From the NCBI GenBank assembly GCA_030704615.1, contig CM060731.1, positions 930,001 to 994,000 on the forward strand: 64,000 nt of DNA. Direction: 5' to 3'. How positions within the stretch are numbered: position 1 is the first letter of the stretch; the number at the start of each line of letters is the position of its first letter. A program made the position numbers and the translations under genes. Positions 37,014 to 47,003 of this stretch are shown here, piece by piece. The DNA is from Takakia lepidozioides. Lineage: Eukaryota > Streptophyta > Takakiopsida > Takakiales > Takakiaceae. The notes under the pieces are model-generated. The model had not been told where the DNA came from and did not search any database. It was given only the letters and a program-made list of their open reading frames with translations.

Positions 37014-37362
37014 TACACCACAATGTGGAAAGTATAAATTCCAGTGAAAGTATAGTCAAACTTTTTGCTACTTACTTATCCATATTAATATATAAATAAT
37101 AAATATGTTGCAGATACACGTGTCATGGTTTAAATGGTTGTGTCAGTCAGTTGATTTAGGTAGTCAAAGTCTCTCGCAATTATGGCCCTGAAATAGTGAA
37201 ACTATTTCACTATCGTGTATTATGTCGAATATTTTAATATTGTTTTTTTTACTGTGAAATGGTTGGAACAGTAAAAAATGACAACAATAATTTTTTTTAT
37301 TTTTTTTATTTTTAAAAATCGTCAAACTGACAGGTTGAGAAACCCAGGTGCATTGTAGTGTA
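37014..37362. mobile_element. AT-rich MITE with 12-bp TIRs
   Basis: Termini TACACCACAATG (37014-37025) and CATTGTAGTGTA (37351-37362) are inverted repeats with one mismatch. The 349-bp body is AT-rich and has an inverted truncated relative at 31001-31265. Superfamily is uncertain (TA-flanked or CACTA-like). Confidence 0.6.
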
Positions 37363-37379
37363 CAATGGTATGGACATTT

Positions 37380-38001
37380 GTCTGTTTTTCAAATCTGTCA
37401 CAGATGCACAAACCACTTAAAGTTTTTCAGGTATCACCAGAGAAGTGGTACCAATCACTATTGCGTAGGCAACCACTCATGCGCGACCATTAGAATTGTG
37501 GTTCCAATTACTGCAGTGTCTTTCACCACCCACTCTACACCACTGTCACAGTTGTACAAATCAATGAGGTGTCTTTAACCACTCAAGATCAACGTGCACT
37601 GTCCCCGTCCACGTGGAATATTATATTTATTAATTTAAATAGATTTTCAAATCATAAATCATAAATAAAATTTGAATTATTACACGTGGAGTAGCAAGTG
37701 GTTTCGACCACTTCCCATCACTGAGGTGTCTATAACCACTCACAATCTACCACTGCACCCGTCCATGTGGAATATAATGTTTATTAACTAGAATATATTA
37801 CCAAATAGAAATAAAAAATAAAAACAATTCATTACACGTGGAATACTGAGTGGTTCAAACCACTTCCAACCACTGTCTGTGATGCCACCGTGGCATTCAA
37901 TCAGGATTAACCACTGGCAAGTGGTTACTAGTGGTTTATAGAGTGGGAAAAGACAATAGTGGTTAAAGGGCCAGTGGTTATTCCGCGTTTTTCTTCTAGT
38001 G
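37380..38001. mobile_element. CACTA-type terminal region with subterminal repeats
   Basis: The right edge reads on the minus strand CACTAGAAGAAAAACGCGG (38001 to 37983), a typical CACTA (En/Spm) terminus. Inside it are many AACCACT/AGTGGTT motifs and about three imperfect units of roughly 130-150 bp containing CACGTGGAAT-like sequence (37610, 37683, 37835). The opposite CACTA end was not found, so the element may be truncated. It interrupts a gag reading frame at 38001. Confidence 0.6.
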
Positions 38002-38233
38002 ACCCTTCCCAAAAGGCTGCTGGCATGGGAGACATCTGTTGGTCTGGCGGAGCCTTTGGGAAGTCCTCGGGCTCCGACTCCCCAAATTCCTCCCGTACTT
38101 GAGTGGCCTCGCTTTCAGAAGCATAAATCGCCTCTTCCATTTGCCACTTCGGTGACACGCCGCCCCCACCGGGCTCACCAGGATCATCGTCTTTCGGGCT
38201 GTTCCGCTTTCGTTTTGTCTTGCCTGACCCCAT
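38002..38233 (-). pseudogene. Retrotransposon gag N-terminus (truncated)
   Basis: Starts at ATG 38233-38231 (MGSGKTKRKRNSPKDDDPGE) and continues to AAFWEGSL, where CACTA-type sequence begins. It lies 43 bp after a primer-binding site and LTR, the position of gag. It is basic, then acidic and Gly-rich, with no further domain left. Confidence 0.6.
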
Positions 38234-38275
38234 GGTGAGGTCGATCTCAAGGACAATCGCGTACTGAACTCTAAG

Positions 38276-38286
38276 CTCTGATACCA
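38276..38286 (-). promoter_or_regulatory. Primer-binding site for tRNA-iMet
   Basis: TGGTATCAGAG on the minus strand is the standard plant retrotransposon primer site complementary to the 3' end of initiator tRNA-Met. It lies 2 nt inside the LTR end. Confidence 0.85.
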
Positions 38287-38288
38287 AG

Positions 38289-39013
38289 TGTCGCGCACCT
38301 CACTTCAGTAAACTCTCTTTCAAGTCATAGTTATTCGCTTTGATGCACGCGCCTAACTCTCAAACCGGCTGCCGGGCCAACTCGGAGCTTCGGCTGTTCA
38401 CCGGGGCATAACGGTCATTCTCACACTCCAACTCGACCCTCGACCTGTCGGGCTCAGTGGAAATTCCCTTTGGTAGATGGCAGTCCGGAACAGCTCCCCA
38501 CACCCTGGTCGCTTTCCGGCTCGCACGCTTACTCACTAATTTTTGGTTACCAACGGGCTTGCATCGTTCTCGGGGTTACTACTCCTTATATATACTTCTG
38601 TAGGTGTCCGCAGGGGTTCCACAAGTAGCCAAGTCCAAATCTGGTGCACCACTACTTAGACCCTCAATCGTCCCTGTGGTGAGCCGTGGTGAGCCTTGGC
38701 CCACCCACCACGGCCCCAATGGACCGTGGTGAGTCCCAAGACTCCCCACGACTCCCACCACAAGGCCTCAACCTCATGGTGAGTCATATGCCACCCCCAC
38801 TACAACTCCCTACGCTACCACCACCCCTCGTGGAGCCCCCACCACCGCCACCCGGTTTTCGGGGCTCCACCTAGTGAGCGCCACCGCCTCCTTAAGTGCC
38901 TTCGGCACTCAAGGGTGCTTCTGCCCCTTTCCTATTTGCTGCCACTACCCCCACCACAGGGGCAGCCCCTCTTGTGTCCGACCCCCCGCTCTCAAGGCAA
39001 AGGGCCGCGAAAA
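38289..39013 (-). mobile_element. 5' LTR of truncated retrotransposon
   Basis: Homologous over its length to the solo LTR at 28930-29643, in the opposite orientation. It ends GCGCGACA (minus strand) at 38289, followed by 2 nt and the primer site. Its outer end abuts the foldback element at 39014. Several indels separate the two LTRs. Confidence 0.85.
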
Positions 39014-39230
39014 CTTACGTTCCATATCTCATTCTCATGGGCGACACTACCATAAGAGTCATGGGTCTGTCAGTAACAGGTGTACATGCGACCTCCGAAC
39101 GTTCCAATAAACCATTCGGTGGACCTAGTGTCGAATGTTCGGACTTCGGAGGTCGCATGTGCACATGTTACTGACAGACCCATGCCTCTTATGGTAGGGT
39201 CACACATCCGAATGAGATGTGGGACGTTAG
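39014..39230. repeat. Foldback element with about 95-nt arms
   Basis: The left arm (39014-39105) and right arm (39135-39230) are imperfect reverse complements. Paired parts include ccataagag, catgggtctgtcagtaaca and catgcgacctccgaa. The loop is about 25 nt. The transcript would form a long hairpin. It could be a foldback MITE or a young MIRNA-like locus. Orientation is unknown. Confidence 0.75.
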
Positions 39231-39564
39231 TTGTTTAACTCCTACGGAACTAATACATCGTTTTCTCGGAACCCTAGCGGAAACGTTGGAACATTACAAA
39301 TATAAACAGTAAGACATTATTCAAACCATTTATGTTGCGATGACAGGTGTCAGGGTCAAGCATATGCAATGTAGTATTTACAATGGGACTTAATTTATTA
39401 CATGCACGATAAAAATTGAGTTATGTCTTCAGAAAAGAACCATTGTACTGCTGCAATTCTCAGCCAACAACCTCCCGTAAATTGGTCCTCGAACATACTT
39501 CGATCATAATGAGCGCCGCCATTTATTCGTACTGCTATCTTCCCAACGGCAAAGGCCTCCGATG

Positions 39565-40624
39565 TCATGTCTTGGAGGGGGGGGGGGGGGGGGGGGCATT
39601 CGCATTAAAAACCGATGCAATGTCTTTTTCCACCCACCATCTTTTCGCGAGTTCCCGGTCCAGCTTGTCTTGGTTTTCAAACTGGTACGGCGAGGCTTTC
39701 TGTATGCCCAATGGGGTGGCTAAGCCCCAATCACACATCCCAATCTTGATCTCCTCGGTGCCATCTGGAAAATACAACAAGATGTTGTCGGGGGACATGT
39801 CGTTGTGCATGACACCGTTCTTATGGACAACATCCATGATGCACACCAGTGCCCGTGCAAGTTTACTGCGCACTTTCCGGAAACGAAGCAAGCGATTGCA
39901 TTCCTGGAACTCTGCTTCCGTTCCCTTTTGTTCCAAAATCACCATGTTGTCCGAATCGTTGCCCCATTTTTTGTCAAGGTTCATCACGTCGCGTATTGTC
40001 CACCCATTCCACCAGTGAGTGTAACCCTCTACCTCATGTGCATTCACAGCACATGCTGTGAATGCTAGAACTTCACTGCCAAACACTAGTCGTTATGTTG
40101 TCTCAACGCCTTTTCTGGATTTTTGGACTTGGGTTTTTTCCCGCTAGCTCCCAACGCTCCGGTATTCTAGAATCACCAACAATCCTACACTGATGGACCT
40201 TAGCATACCCTCCTTCTTTATAAGGGCCAATCTCTACCACCTTCGCACTTGAGTTCAAGTAATAAAGACCAGTTGTGCCTCCCCCACTCGATGACCCCGC
40301 CTTCCAAGGGACAACCCTAGTATGGCGATGTGAATTCTGACTTGCCGAGCAAGCCCAATACTCGACACACCGCATTAACTCAGCTTCGGCGGAGGGCACC
40401 TGACCCTCGGTTGTTCTACCCTTCCATGTCTTCATTAGCTGCCTCAAATTCCACGTGGCGTCTTTCGCCCTGCTTTGGATCCACTGATTGAACTTTGGCT
40501 TGTCCGTGTCCGCCGTCCACTTAATCCCCGCCAAAGCGTCCGTCATTTTCCTCTCCATATTCTGCTGGAAAATCTGAAATCCCTCCCATCCATGCCTGAC
40601 ATAAGTATTCTCCAGCCTCATCAT
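39565..40624 (-). pseudogene. Protein-kinase-like gene, broken
   Basis: The minus-strand frame 40624-40103 ends with a glycine-rich loop (VEIGPYKEGGYAKVHQCRI). After a frameshift and a TAG near 40090, frame 40086-39565 carries a catalytic loop HNDMSPDNILLYF (HxD..N) and DWGLA in place of DFG. Together they give most of a kinase fold. The Lys/Glu segment between is partly lost. The 3' part ends in a run of 20 G (39577-39596), read as poly-Pro, then a stop, before the activation segment is complete. About 110 unrecognised residues precede the kinase domain. It lies just outside the giant inverted duplication. Whether it belongs to that element is unknown. Confidence 0.6.
39577..39596. repeat. 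Poly-G run of 20
   Basis: Uninterrupted G20 on the plus strand, interrupting the kinase-like reading frame. The length is prone to sequencing error. Confidence 0.85.
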
Positions 40625-40639
40625 GTCCCTACCCTAGTT

Positions 40640-41209
40640 GGCAACCAAAACTGTCGACTTAATGCATCTTGGTAACACTCCACGGAAATAGGAGGTGGAA
40701 CGCCTATGACCGTGGCCTGCATGTGAGTTGTTCTAGCCGCCACCGACTATAGCACCACCTTCATAATTGGCAAGTCCGTACGGCGATGTTGGGTGTTATG
40801 GTCGCCACCGACTATATCATCCCTAGTCAAAGCTGGACCAAAGCTGGACCTTAACTGTTGTGCTTATAACTACATAGTTCAAAGCTACTTGTTCTTGAAA
40901 TGGACACTGTTGAAGTATGATTGTCTGTGAGGGAAGGAGTGTGCACATGGAAATAAGTTTAATATTTGGGCATTGTTGCTGTCATGTCATGGCAACGGTC
41001 TTCACATCAATGAGCAGAGTAGTGACTTGATTCATTTGGATATCCCCGGTAATTTATGGCTTCAATAGACAAGGCTCAGCACTCCATCAATTCCAAACCA
41101 GGGAAATGTGAAGGGTTGGAGGATGGCGAGGATGTGAAGATAATTCATTTAAGAAGTCTGAAAATCCACATTGGAGTAAAATTATGTGCAATATTCAATT
41201 ACACCCATA
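40640..41209. other. No gene; two palindrome-related sites
   Basis: gccaccgactatag (about 40738-40752) and gtcgccaccgactata (about 40801-40816) resemble half of the ATAGTCGGCACCGACTAT palindrome found in the spacer at 53.2-53.4 kb. Otherwise nothing is recognised. Confidence 0.45.
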
Positions 41210-41345
41210 TCACTGTACAATTTCGGCCCCAAAAAGAGAAATTCGGCGCCATTTTCCCAAACACAGGTACCAGTGCATGTTGGGACTTAGCGAGTTTTCG
41301 GCCCCAAAAAGAGAAATTCGGCGCCATTTTTCCAGAAATGGCCCC
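41210..41345. repeat. Two direct repeats carrying AAATTCGGCGCC
   Basis: ttcggccccaaaaagagaaa followed by TTCGGCGCCATTTT occurs at about 41221-41256 and 41296-41331 (GGCGCC at 41245 and 41320, 75 bp apart). The companion text gggacttagcgagttttcgg matches the intron array of the methyltransferase gene. It lies about 150 bp beyond the transposase stop codon, so it may mark the left end of the element. Confidence 0.7.
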
Positions 41346-41491
41346 ACAACTGCTTCTGTTGGATCTCAGTTTGAATGGAATATTGCCTCATTCCAGGAGT
41401 TTTGGGGTGCATTTCATTACACTGCAAAAAAAAAGTCTGATACAGCAAAATGCATTTGAAAATATCCATATGGAGGATTCCGTTTGCCCCA

Positions 41492-44400
41492 TCAATGAAT
41501 TCTGGAATCCCTAAGGAGGAGTTTGTGCAGCTCGTTCACGCTCAACGCCGGTGCATGAATAAAGTCATCAATAGTCACGTTCATCCTCAACCTCTTCAGG
41601 TAAATGTAATACAGATGCTTGCACGGATAATACTTCGAACCCTTCTTTGCTTCCATCAACGAGAAGTCCGTACAGTTGCAAGTCGGCTCCACTCCAATCG
41701 TAATTGTGTATACATCGTCGCGTATAGCCGAGCCGGCCGTTGCCATCCGATACACACGCCCAAGGCCGGGTGGGGGTACGTCCACGGAGCTCTGAATAGT
41801 GCAAGCCATCCCAAGAGCATTGGCAATCCGAGTCTCATTCAACTTGTTGGGAGGGTGTCGTCTCTTCACTCTTCCGAATCGCATTGTGGGATGTGCAGAA
41901 TTGTCCAATCCGTCTCTACTGGACCGAGCAGTCTGCAATGGCTGGGTCTGAGGAACCGGAAATGCGTGGGCCGGGATGTCTGTGCGTTGCACCATTCGAA
42001 ATCCTGCTGCAGATAGAGCATCCGCCTCATTCTGAGAGAGGCTGCAACCCGGTGCAACAGGCCAGACGCCCGGAGGCTCCGGCATTCCCTGAATCCCGTA
42101 CTTGGGCTTGCCAAATACACAGGTCATTATGTCGTGCCTACAGAACCAAAATGTCTGCGTTGTGGCGTGAGCAAATGTGGGAGTCAAAAATCTGCCGCTG
42201 AAACAAGGTGCAGGTACAGCACCTTGTGGGTTCCTCCGAATCATCTCACCACAGCGTGCTCTCGTATCCACCCGGATGGCGCAACACTTCCCTCGAAATG
42301 CCGGCAATATCCTCGCAATTCTCCACTGTGACTCCGACACTCTTGTCTCCACAATGGGAATGTTGTATTGCTTTACTACAGATGGCTCGTTATGTTGTCG
42401 GGGCACGCGCCCTGTGCTCAAAGGAGATGGCGATCTTGAACGTGCAGGACTTCCGGTGCTCGACGAGACCTCCTCGGACAACATCACCGGACCACGAGGG
42501 AGCGTGCAAATATTCTTGTCAGCTCGCCATGAATCCTCTTCTCCGCCAGGTGCCTCGTCAAGTCTTCGTCTCACTGGACGGGTATGAACATCTCCTTCCA
42601 AATGTTGGCCTCTTCGCAGCAATGGCGTGTCCCGAAGGCCCTCTCGCAAGGCCGCCGCCCACTTCCGAGGATTCTTCGATCTGGAGGCAGTCCGCATCAG
42701 CATTTCCTGCCTGTCCGGCCCCAAGCCCCACTGTTTCCCTTTCAAGAACTCGTTGTACCTGCATTGCTGCATAATTGACCTCACAATGTCCTCCGTTGTG
42801 GCAGTGAGGATGTCCACCAGATGCGCCGCAGAGGAGGCACGCCAGGAAGAGTGCACTGATTCGGCCATGTTTGTCGTGGGCATGTCGGTGTCGGAGTCGA
42901 GACACATTTCCTGCACAAGCACATGTTCAGGTTACAAGCAAGTTACAAATATGGCCAAGAATAATATCCAACGGGACGCGAATTCGTGCAACTCACCTCC
43001 CACATATAGTCGCCGAACTGGAGGAAACGATAATGCCACCATGCTAGCCAACTGACCATTGCTCCTTCGTCTGATTTCCTTACAGCACCTGACGATGTCC
43101 ACCAAGCCCGTATGCATGCAAACTGTGTCTCTGCATCATCCAAGGTGGGAGCGCGCTTCCACGCAAGGCACATGGAACGGTGCTCCTCTCTGAAATCTGG
43201 CGCCACGAGCCTGGTTGTGTACTGCAAAAGGCTCTGCAGAAAATGGAACCCACAAGATCTCTCCTTGCCTTCCATGGGAACATTGGGGTCTTGCCCGTAC
43301 ACCCTTCGGATGGCAGCCCAATTTGCTTGTGCGTTGTCCGCCATGAAACCACGGAAATTGGGAGGGGGCAATCCCGCCTTGGCCATCTGTTCGTTTATTC
43401 CCTGCCAAAGAAGCATCTCCGATTGTGTGTCCTCTCCTTTCATCTCACAAATAGCAATTGTCATTAGCATCCTGCAGTGGGTGTCGTAGACATGTGCACC
43501 CATTGTCACCCACTGGTGATTTGTAATTCGCTTGTAGTTCCCACTCGTCATCATGTCGACCAGTTCGACGCCACTGCCAGGTCCACACGTGGACATTTTG
43601 AATACGAAACAACGATCTGCCTCAGTCCCTTGTCCTGGAAACCTACTTTCATGAATGTAGTCATATCCACATCGTCGCTTTACCTCCAGAATGGAGTGCA
43701 TATCCGAGCCACGCCCAATTTTCTGTTTGCATGAGACAATGTGGTTTCGGACATTCGGTGAACATACGTGGACACCGACTCCAGCAATGCCTCCATTTCC
43801 TTCTCGTCGAGAGGAACTCTATCGGAGCCGTCTTCCGACATAATTCTGGCCAATGCCATCTTATGGGCGGCTTGGAGCTGTATCTGTTTGGGTTTGGCAC
43901 CCGGTCTCAACTTAACCTCCTCCTGAACGAGCTGCTCTGCTTCGTGGGCAGCCTCCCGCGAGTTCCCCCTCGCCAATTTGTGACAATGGGAACCAACGTG
44001 TATGCAAGCTCGGGTGAGGTCAGGGAAACGGTGCAACACATAGAACTGCTTGGCATTACAAACAGACATGCAGTGTGGTGGTTCTTTGCAATGCGCACAC
44101 TTAAATGTGGAGTTCGGAACCTTCTCCTGAGCTCGAAATGGTTGGTGAGCTGTGCCTGTCCAATCGGTCTCGTTCCTGTGACCTCTGGATTTAAAGTGGA
44201 AGCAAGTTGGGGAGAAACACCGCAACGCGCCCGCACAAACAACGTAGCGCACCCGCACACCATCAAGCATCTTCATGCTGGTGGTTTTGGTAACGCACCA
44301 AGGATGACCGTCATGTTTTCTATCCATATCTGTCAACATTCCGGACGCCCTCGAGTAGTCCGCCCGAGGAGGGAACTCAAAGAAGATATTACCGTCGACG

Positions 44401-45185
44401 TCGGCGGGAAGGCATGTAACCGATTTAATTGCGAACTTGCTGTAGTCCAGCCCGGCCAGCTCCGACCGGTGTCCTTCCAGGTGAAGCCCTCGCAGAATTT
44501 CTAGAATAGATCGAACTGCGGTGCTCGTGCTGGGAATATGACTCCCTCCTCCACTGACGTCCATTGAGGACTTGCCTGATCTCCAGGACGACCTCGGAAC
44601 TTCCATGACCTCGTCTGAGTCGGACAGGTTGTGAACAACCCGGTTCTCGGTCGTCTTCATGGATAGGTTCGGCTCTGGATTTACTTCGTTGCGGACTTCT
44701 CTCTTTGAGGTACCCACTCTCTGATTCGCGGATTGTTTCGTGGAAGGCGCCAGGATAGACGGTGCATTTGGCTGGCAAATGAAGTCCCCAACAGCCCTGT
44801 ATATGACGCTGTCCGATGGTGGAACTCGCCATTCCCTGCCATCGCCGAAATCATCGTGGAGCACAACAATACTCTCGACAACAAGGCCGTTTGAGTCCTT
44901 CCTTTCCTCCTCCAAAAAAACCGACCCCGGTTTCAGGTGGTATCGAACGCACAGATATTTCTCCATCACCCGGCAGGTGTCCCCTCTGCACGGAAATGAA
45001 GCTCTATGCTCGTGAGGAGGGCAGTACACTATAGCGCTCGGGTTTTCCGCCATGGGAGATGTGCACACAAGACTGCCAGGATGGCGTGCAGGGAAGCTCC
45101 TTGGTAGAAGGGGGTGCAGCGATGGGAATGAATGCGATGCCGATTTGTCCGAGCGACGAAGCCTGATCCAAATCCAGGGAGCCAA
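41492..45185 (-). CDS. MULE-like transposase with SWIM finger, left arm
   Basis: Three minus-strand frames form one intron-containing gene: 45185-43680, 43701-42999 and 42910-41492, with a GT-AG intron at 42998-42911. The N-terminal frame has a zinc-binding region rich in Cys/His (FKCAHCKEPPHCMSVC, then RACIHVGSHCHKL, like the GxHxH end of WRKY/FLYWCH-type fingers). The core has QWVTMGAHVYDTHCRMLM, FRGFMADNAQANWAAIRRVY and CGFHFLQSL, consistent with an RNase-H-fold DDE transposase of the Mutator type. The C-terminus has CNCTDF...YPCKHLYYI, a SWIM zinc finger. At about 43740 the frame changes, through either a short intron or a frameshift. Relative to the right arm, an in-frame loss removes LSNSWVMFDHI near 43535. 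It is transcribed away from the palindrome array at 45.3-46.6 kb. Confidence 0.72.
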
Positions 45186-45344
45186 CTATCTCAAAAATCC
45201 ACAGTCAGAGTGTTAATGAACCTTGTCTCCGGAATGCGGCCCCTCGTCTTTGCGCAATAACTGCCAACGGTATGCAGTCAGAGTGGGGGGCCGTCCGGAT
45301 GATGACGGCTGAAGGGGAGAAGCCGGCACCGTGCCGTCACATTA

Positions 45345-46000
45345 CTACCCCCGAATGGAAATTCGGCACCCAATAACCAACAGAGGAAGCCCGGATGAAG
45401 TCGCCTCGGGCGCAGAGGCCGGAGTGTGTGCGACAGAGAATATCCCCTGGATGGAGATTCGGCGCCGAATTTCCATCTGGGCCCCCCAAAGGGAGTCGTG
45501 ACGGGGGGTCAGGCCGAAAACTGGACGGCATAAAAACATCCCCAGATGGAAAAACGGCGCCGAATTTCCATCCGGGGCGGTTCGGATGCAGTCGGGGAGG
45601 GGGGAGTGGCCTGCACTTGGCCGTCACATTTCAACCCCTGGACGGAAATTCGGCACCGAATATCGAACAGGGGACGCCCGGATGAAGTCGCCTCGGGCGC
45701 AGAGGCCGGCGAGTGTGCGACAGAGAACATCCCCTGGATGGAGATTCGGCGCCGAATTTCCATCCGGGCCCCCCCAAAGGAAGTCTTGTCGGGGGGTCAG
45801 ACCGAAAACTGGCCGACATAAAAACCTCCCCAGATGGGAAAACGGCGCCGAATTTCAATTCGGGGCCGTTCCAATGCAGTCGGGGAGAAGGGAGAGGTCG
45901 GCACCTGGCCGTCATATTTCAACCCCCGGGACGGAAATTCGGCACCGAATATCCAACAGAGCGGCGGAGAGGCGGCACCTCTCCGACAGAGACCATCCCC
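45345..46000. repeat. Palindrome array, about 96-bp spacing (left arm)
   Basis: TTCGGCGCCGAA or TTCGGCACCGAA palindromes occur with their hexamer cores at 45365, 45461, 45555, 45652, 45748, 45843 and 45941, spaced 94-98 bp. Three palindromes make a higher-order unit of 287-289 bp. The array fills the gap between the divergent transposase and methyltransferase genes. Confidence 0.88.
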
Positions 46001-46560
46001 CGGATGGAAATTCGGCGCCGAATTTCCATCCAGCAGGTAAGTGGAATCCCGGATGGATGGAGATTCGGCGCCGAATTTCCATCCAGCAGGTAAGTGGAAT
46101 CTCGGATGGATGGAGATTCGGCGCCGAATTTCCATCCTGCAGGTAATTCGAATACCGGATGAATGGAAATTCGGCGCCGAATTTCCATCCAGCAGGTAAG
46201 TGGAATCTCGGATGGATAGAGATTCGGCGGCGAATTTCCATCCTGCAGGTAATTCGAATACCGGATGAATGGAAATTCGGCGCCGAATTTCCATCCTGCA
46301 GGTAATTCGAATCCCGGATGAATGGAAATTCGGCGCCGAATTTCCATCCAGCAAGTAAGTCGGATCGGTGGCGTATGGATATTCGGCGCCGAATTTCCAT
46401 CCGGCGCTTCCGAATTACCTGCTTGAGGGAAATTTCCGCGCCGCCCTACCTATGGAAATTCGGCGCCGGATTTCCATCCAATTACAGGGAAATTGCCGCG
46501 CATTTCCATCCGAATTACAGGGAAATTAGCGGATGGAAATTCGATTTCCTTCCGAATTAC
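46001..46560. repeat. Palindrome array, eight units of exactly 53 bp (left arm)
   Basis: GGCGCC cores of AAATTCGGCGCCGAATTT lie at 46014, 46067, 46120, 46173, 46226 (GGCGGC variant), 46279, 46332 and 46385. Every step is 53 bp. A further copy lies at 46462 and half-sites continue to about 46550. In the right arm the same place holds only a few irregular copies (60320-60450). Confidence 0.9.
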
Positions 46561-47003
46561 CTGCTCTGGCCGGCGCCTTTCATAATTACCTGCCTAATGA
46601 AAAAAGCCCAGCAACCTGCGCCAACTGAAGCCGAGTACTCTCAGGCAAGCCACTTCTGCTTTCGGTTTGTTCGATTTATTTTTTGCTTTCGCTTTGTTAC
46701 CTCGCTTTGTTTTTGCATCTTCATCCTGGCTTTGCTGTATGAGTGAACTTTAGATAGTTGAGTGAACCTTAGATTGTTTGCAATGCGTGTGCAAATCCGG
46801 CAGCTCTGGAGAAGGCTGCTTGTGCATGTCATTCTTAGGCAATGGTTGCATTTGTTTTCATTGTTGTTGCATGGCTCTCCATACTTCCTAAACTTGTTAT
46901 GTTTTCATTTTTGCTACATGATTGTTGCTATGGTGGTTGCGCTGCTCGTTGCGATGCTGCTTTTTGCACCGATGTTGGTTTTCACGATTTTTGTCAATGA
47001 CAG
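46561..47003 (+). promoter_or_regulatory. Upstream region of ParB-methyltransferase gene (left arm)
   Basis: T/G-rich DNA between the palindrome array and the first recognisable exon. A short frame at 46597 (MKKAQQPAPTEAEYSQ) could be a first exon, but the right arm lacks 46540-46720 altogether. No TATA box was identified with confidence. Confidence 0.4.

Noticed and set aside
41450-42774. Plus-strand ORFs opposite the transposase (188 and 188 codons)
   Set aside because: They are antisense to the SWIM-domain exon, whose minus-strand frame is conserved in the old copy at 10-535.
45395-46400. Open frames of 90-190 codons across the palindrome arrays, e.g. 45586-46146 (+) and 45797-46354 (-)
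   Set aside because: The peptides are repetitive translations of the array (GNSAPNFH or EIRRRISI) in several frames on both strands. They are by-products of the repeat.
46001-46420. CRISPR-like array (eight regular 53-bp units)
   Set aside because: Each unit is repeated nearly whole, including the DNA between palindromes, so there are no variable spacers. The context is a plant transposon.
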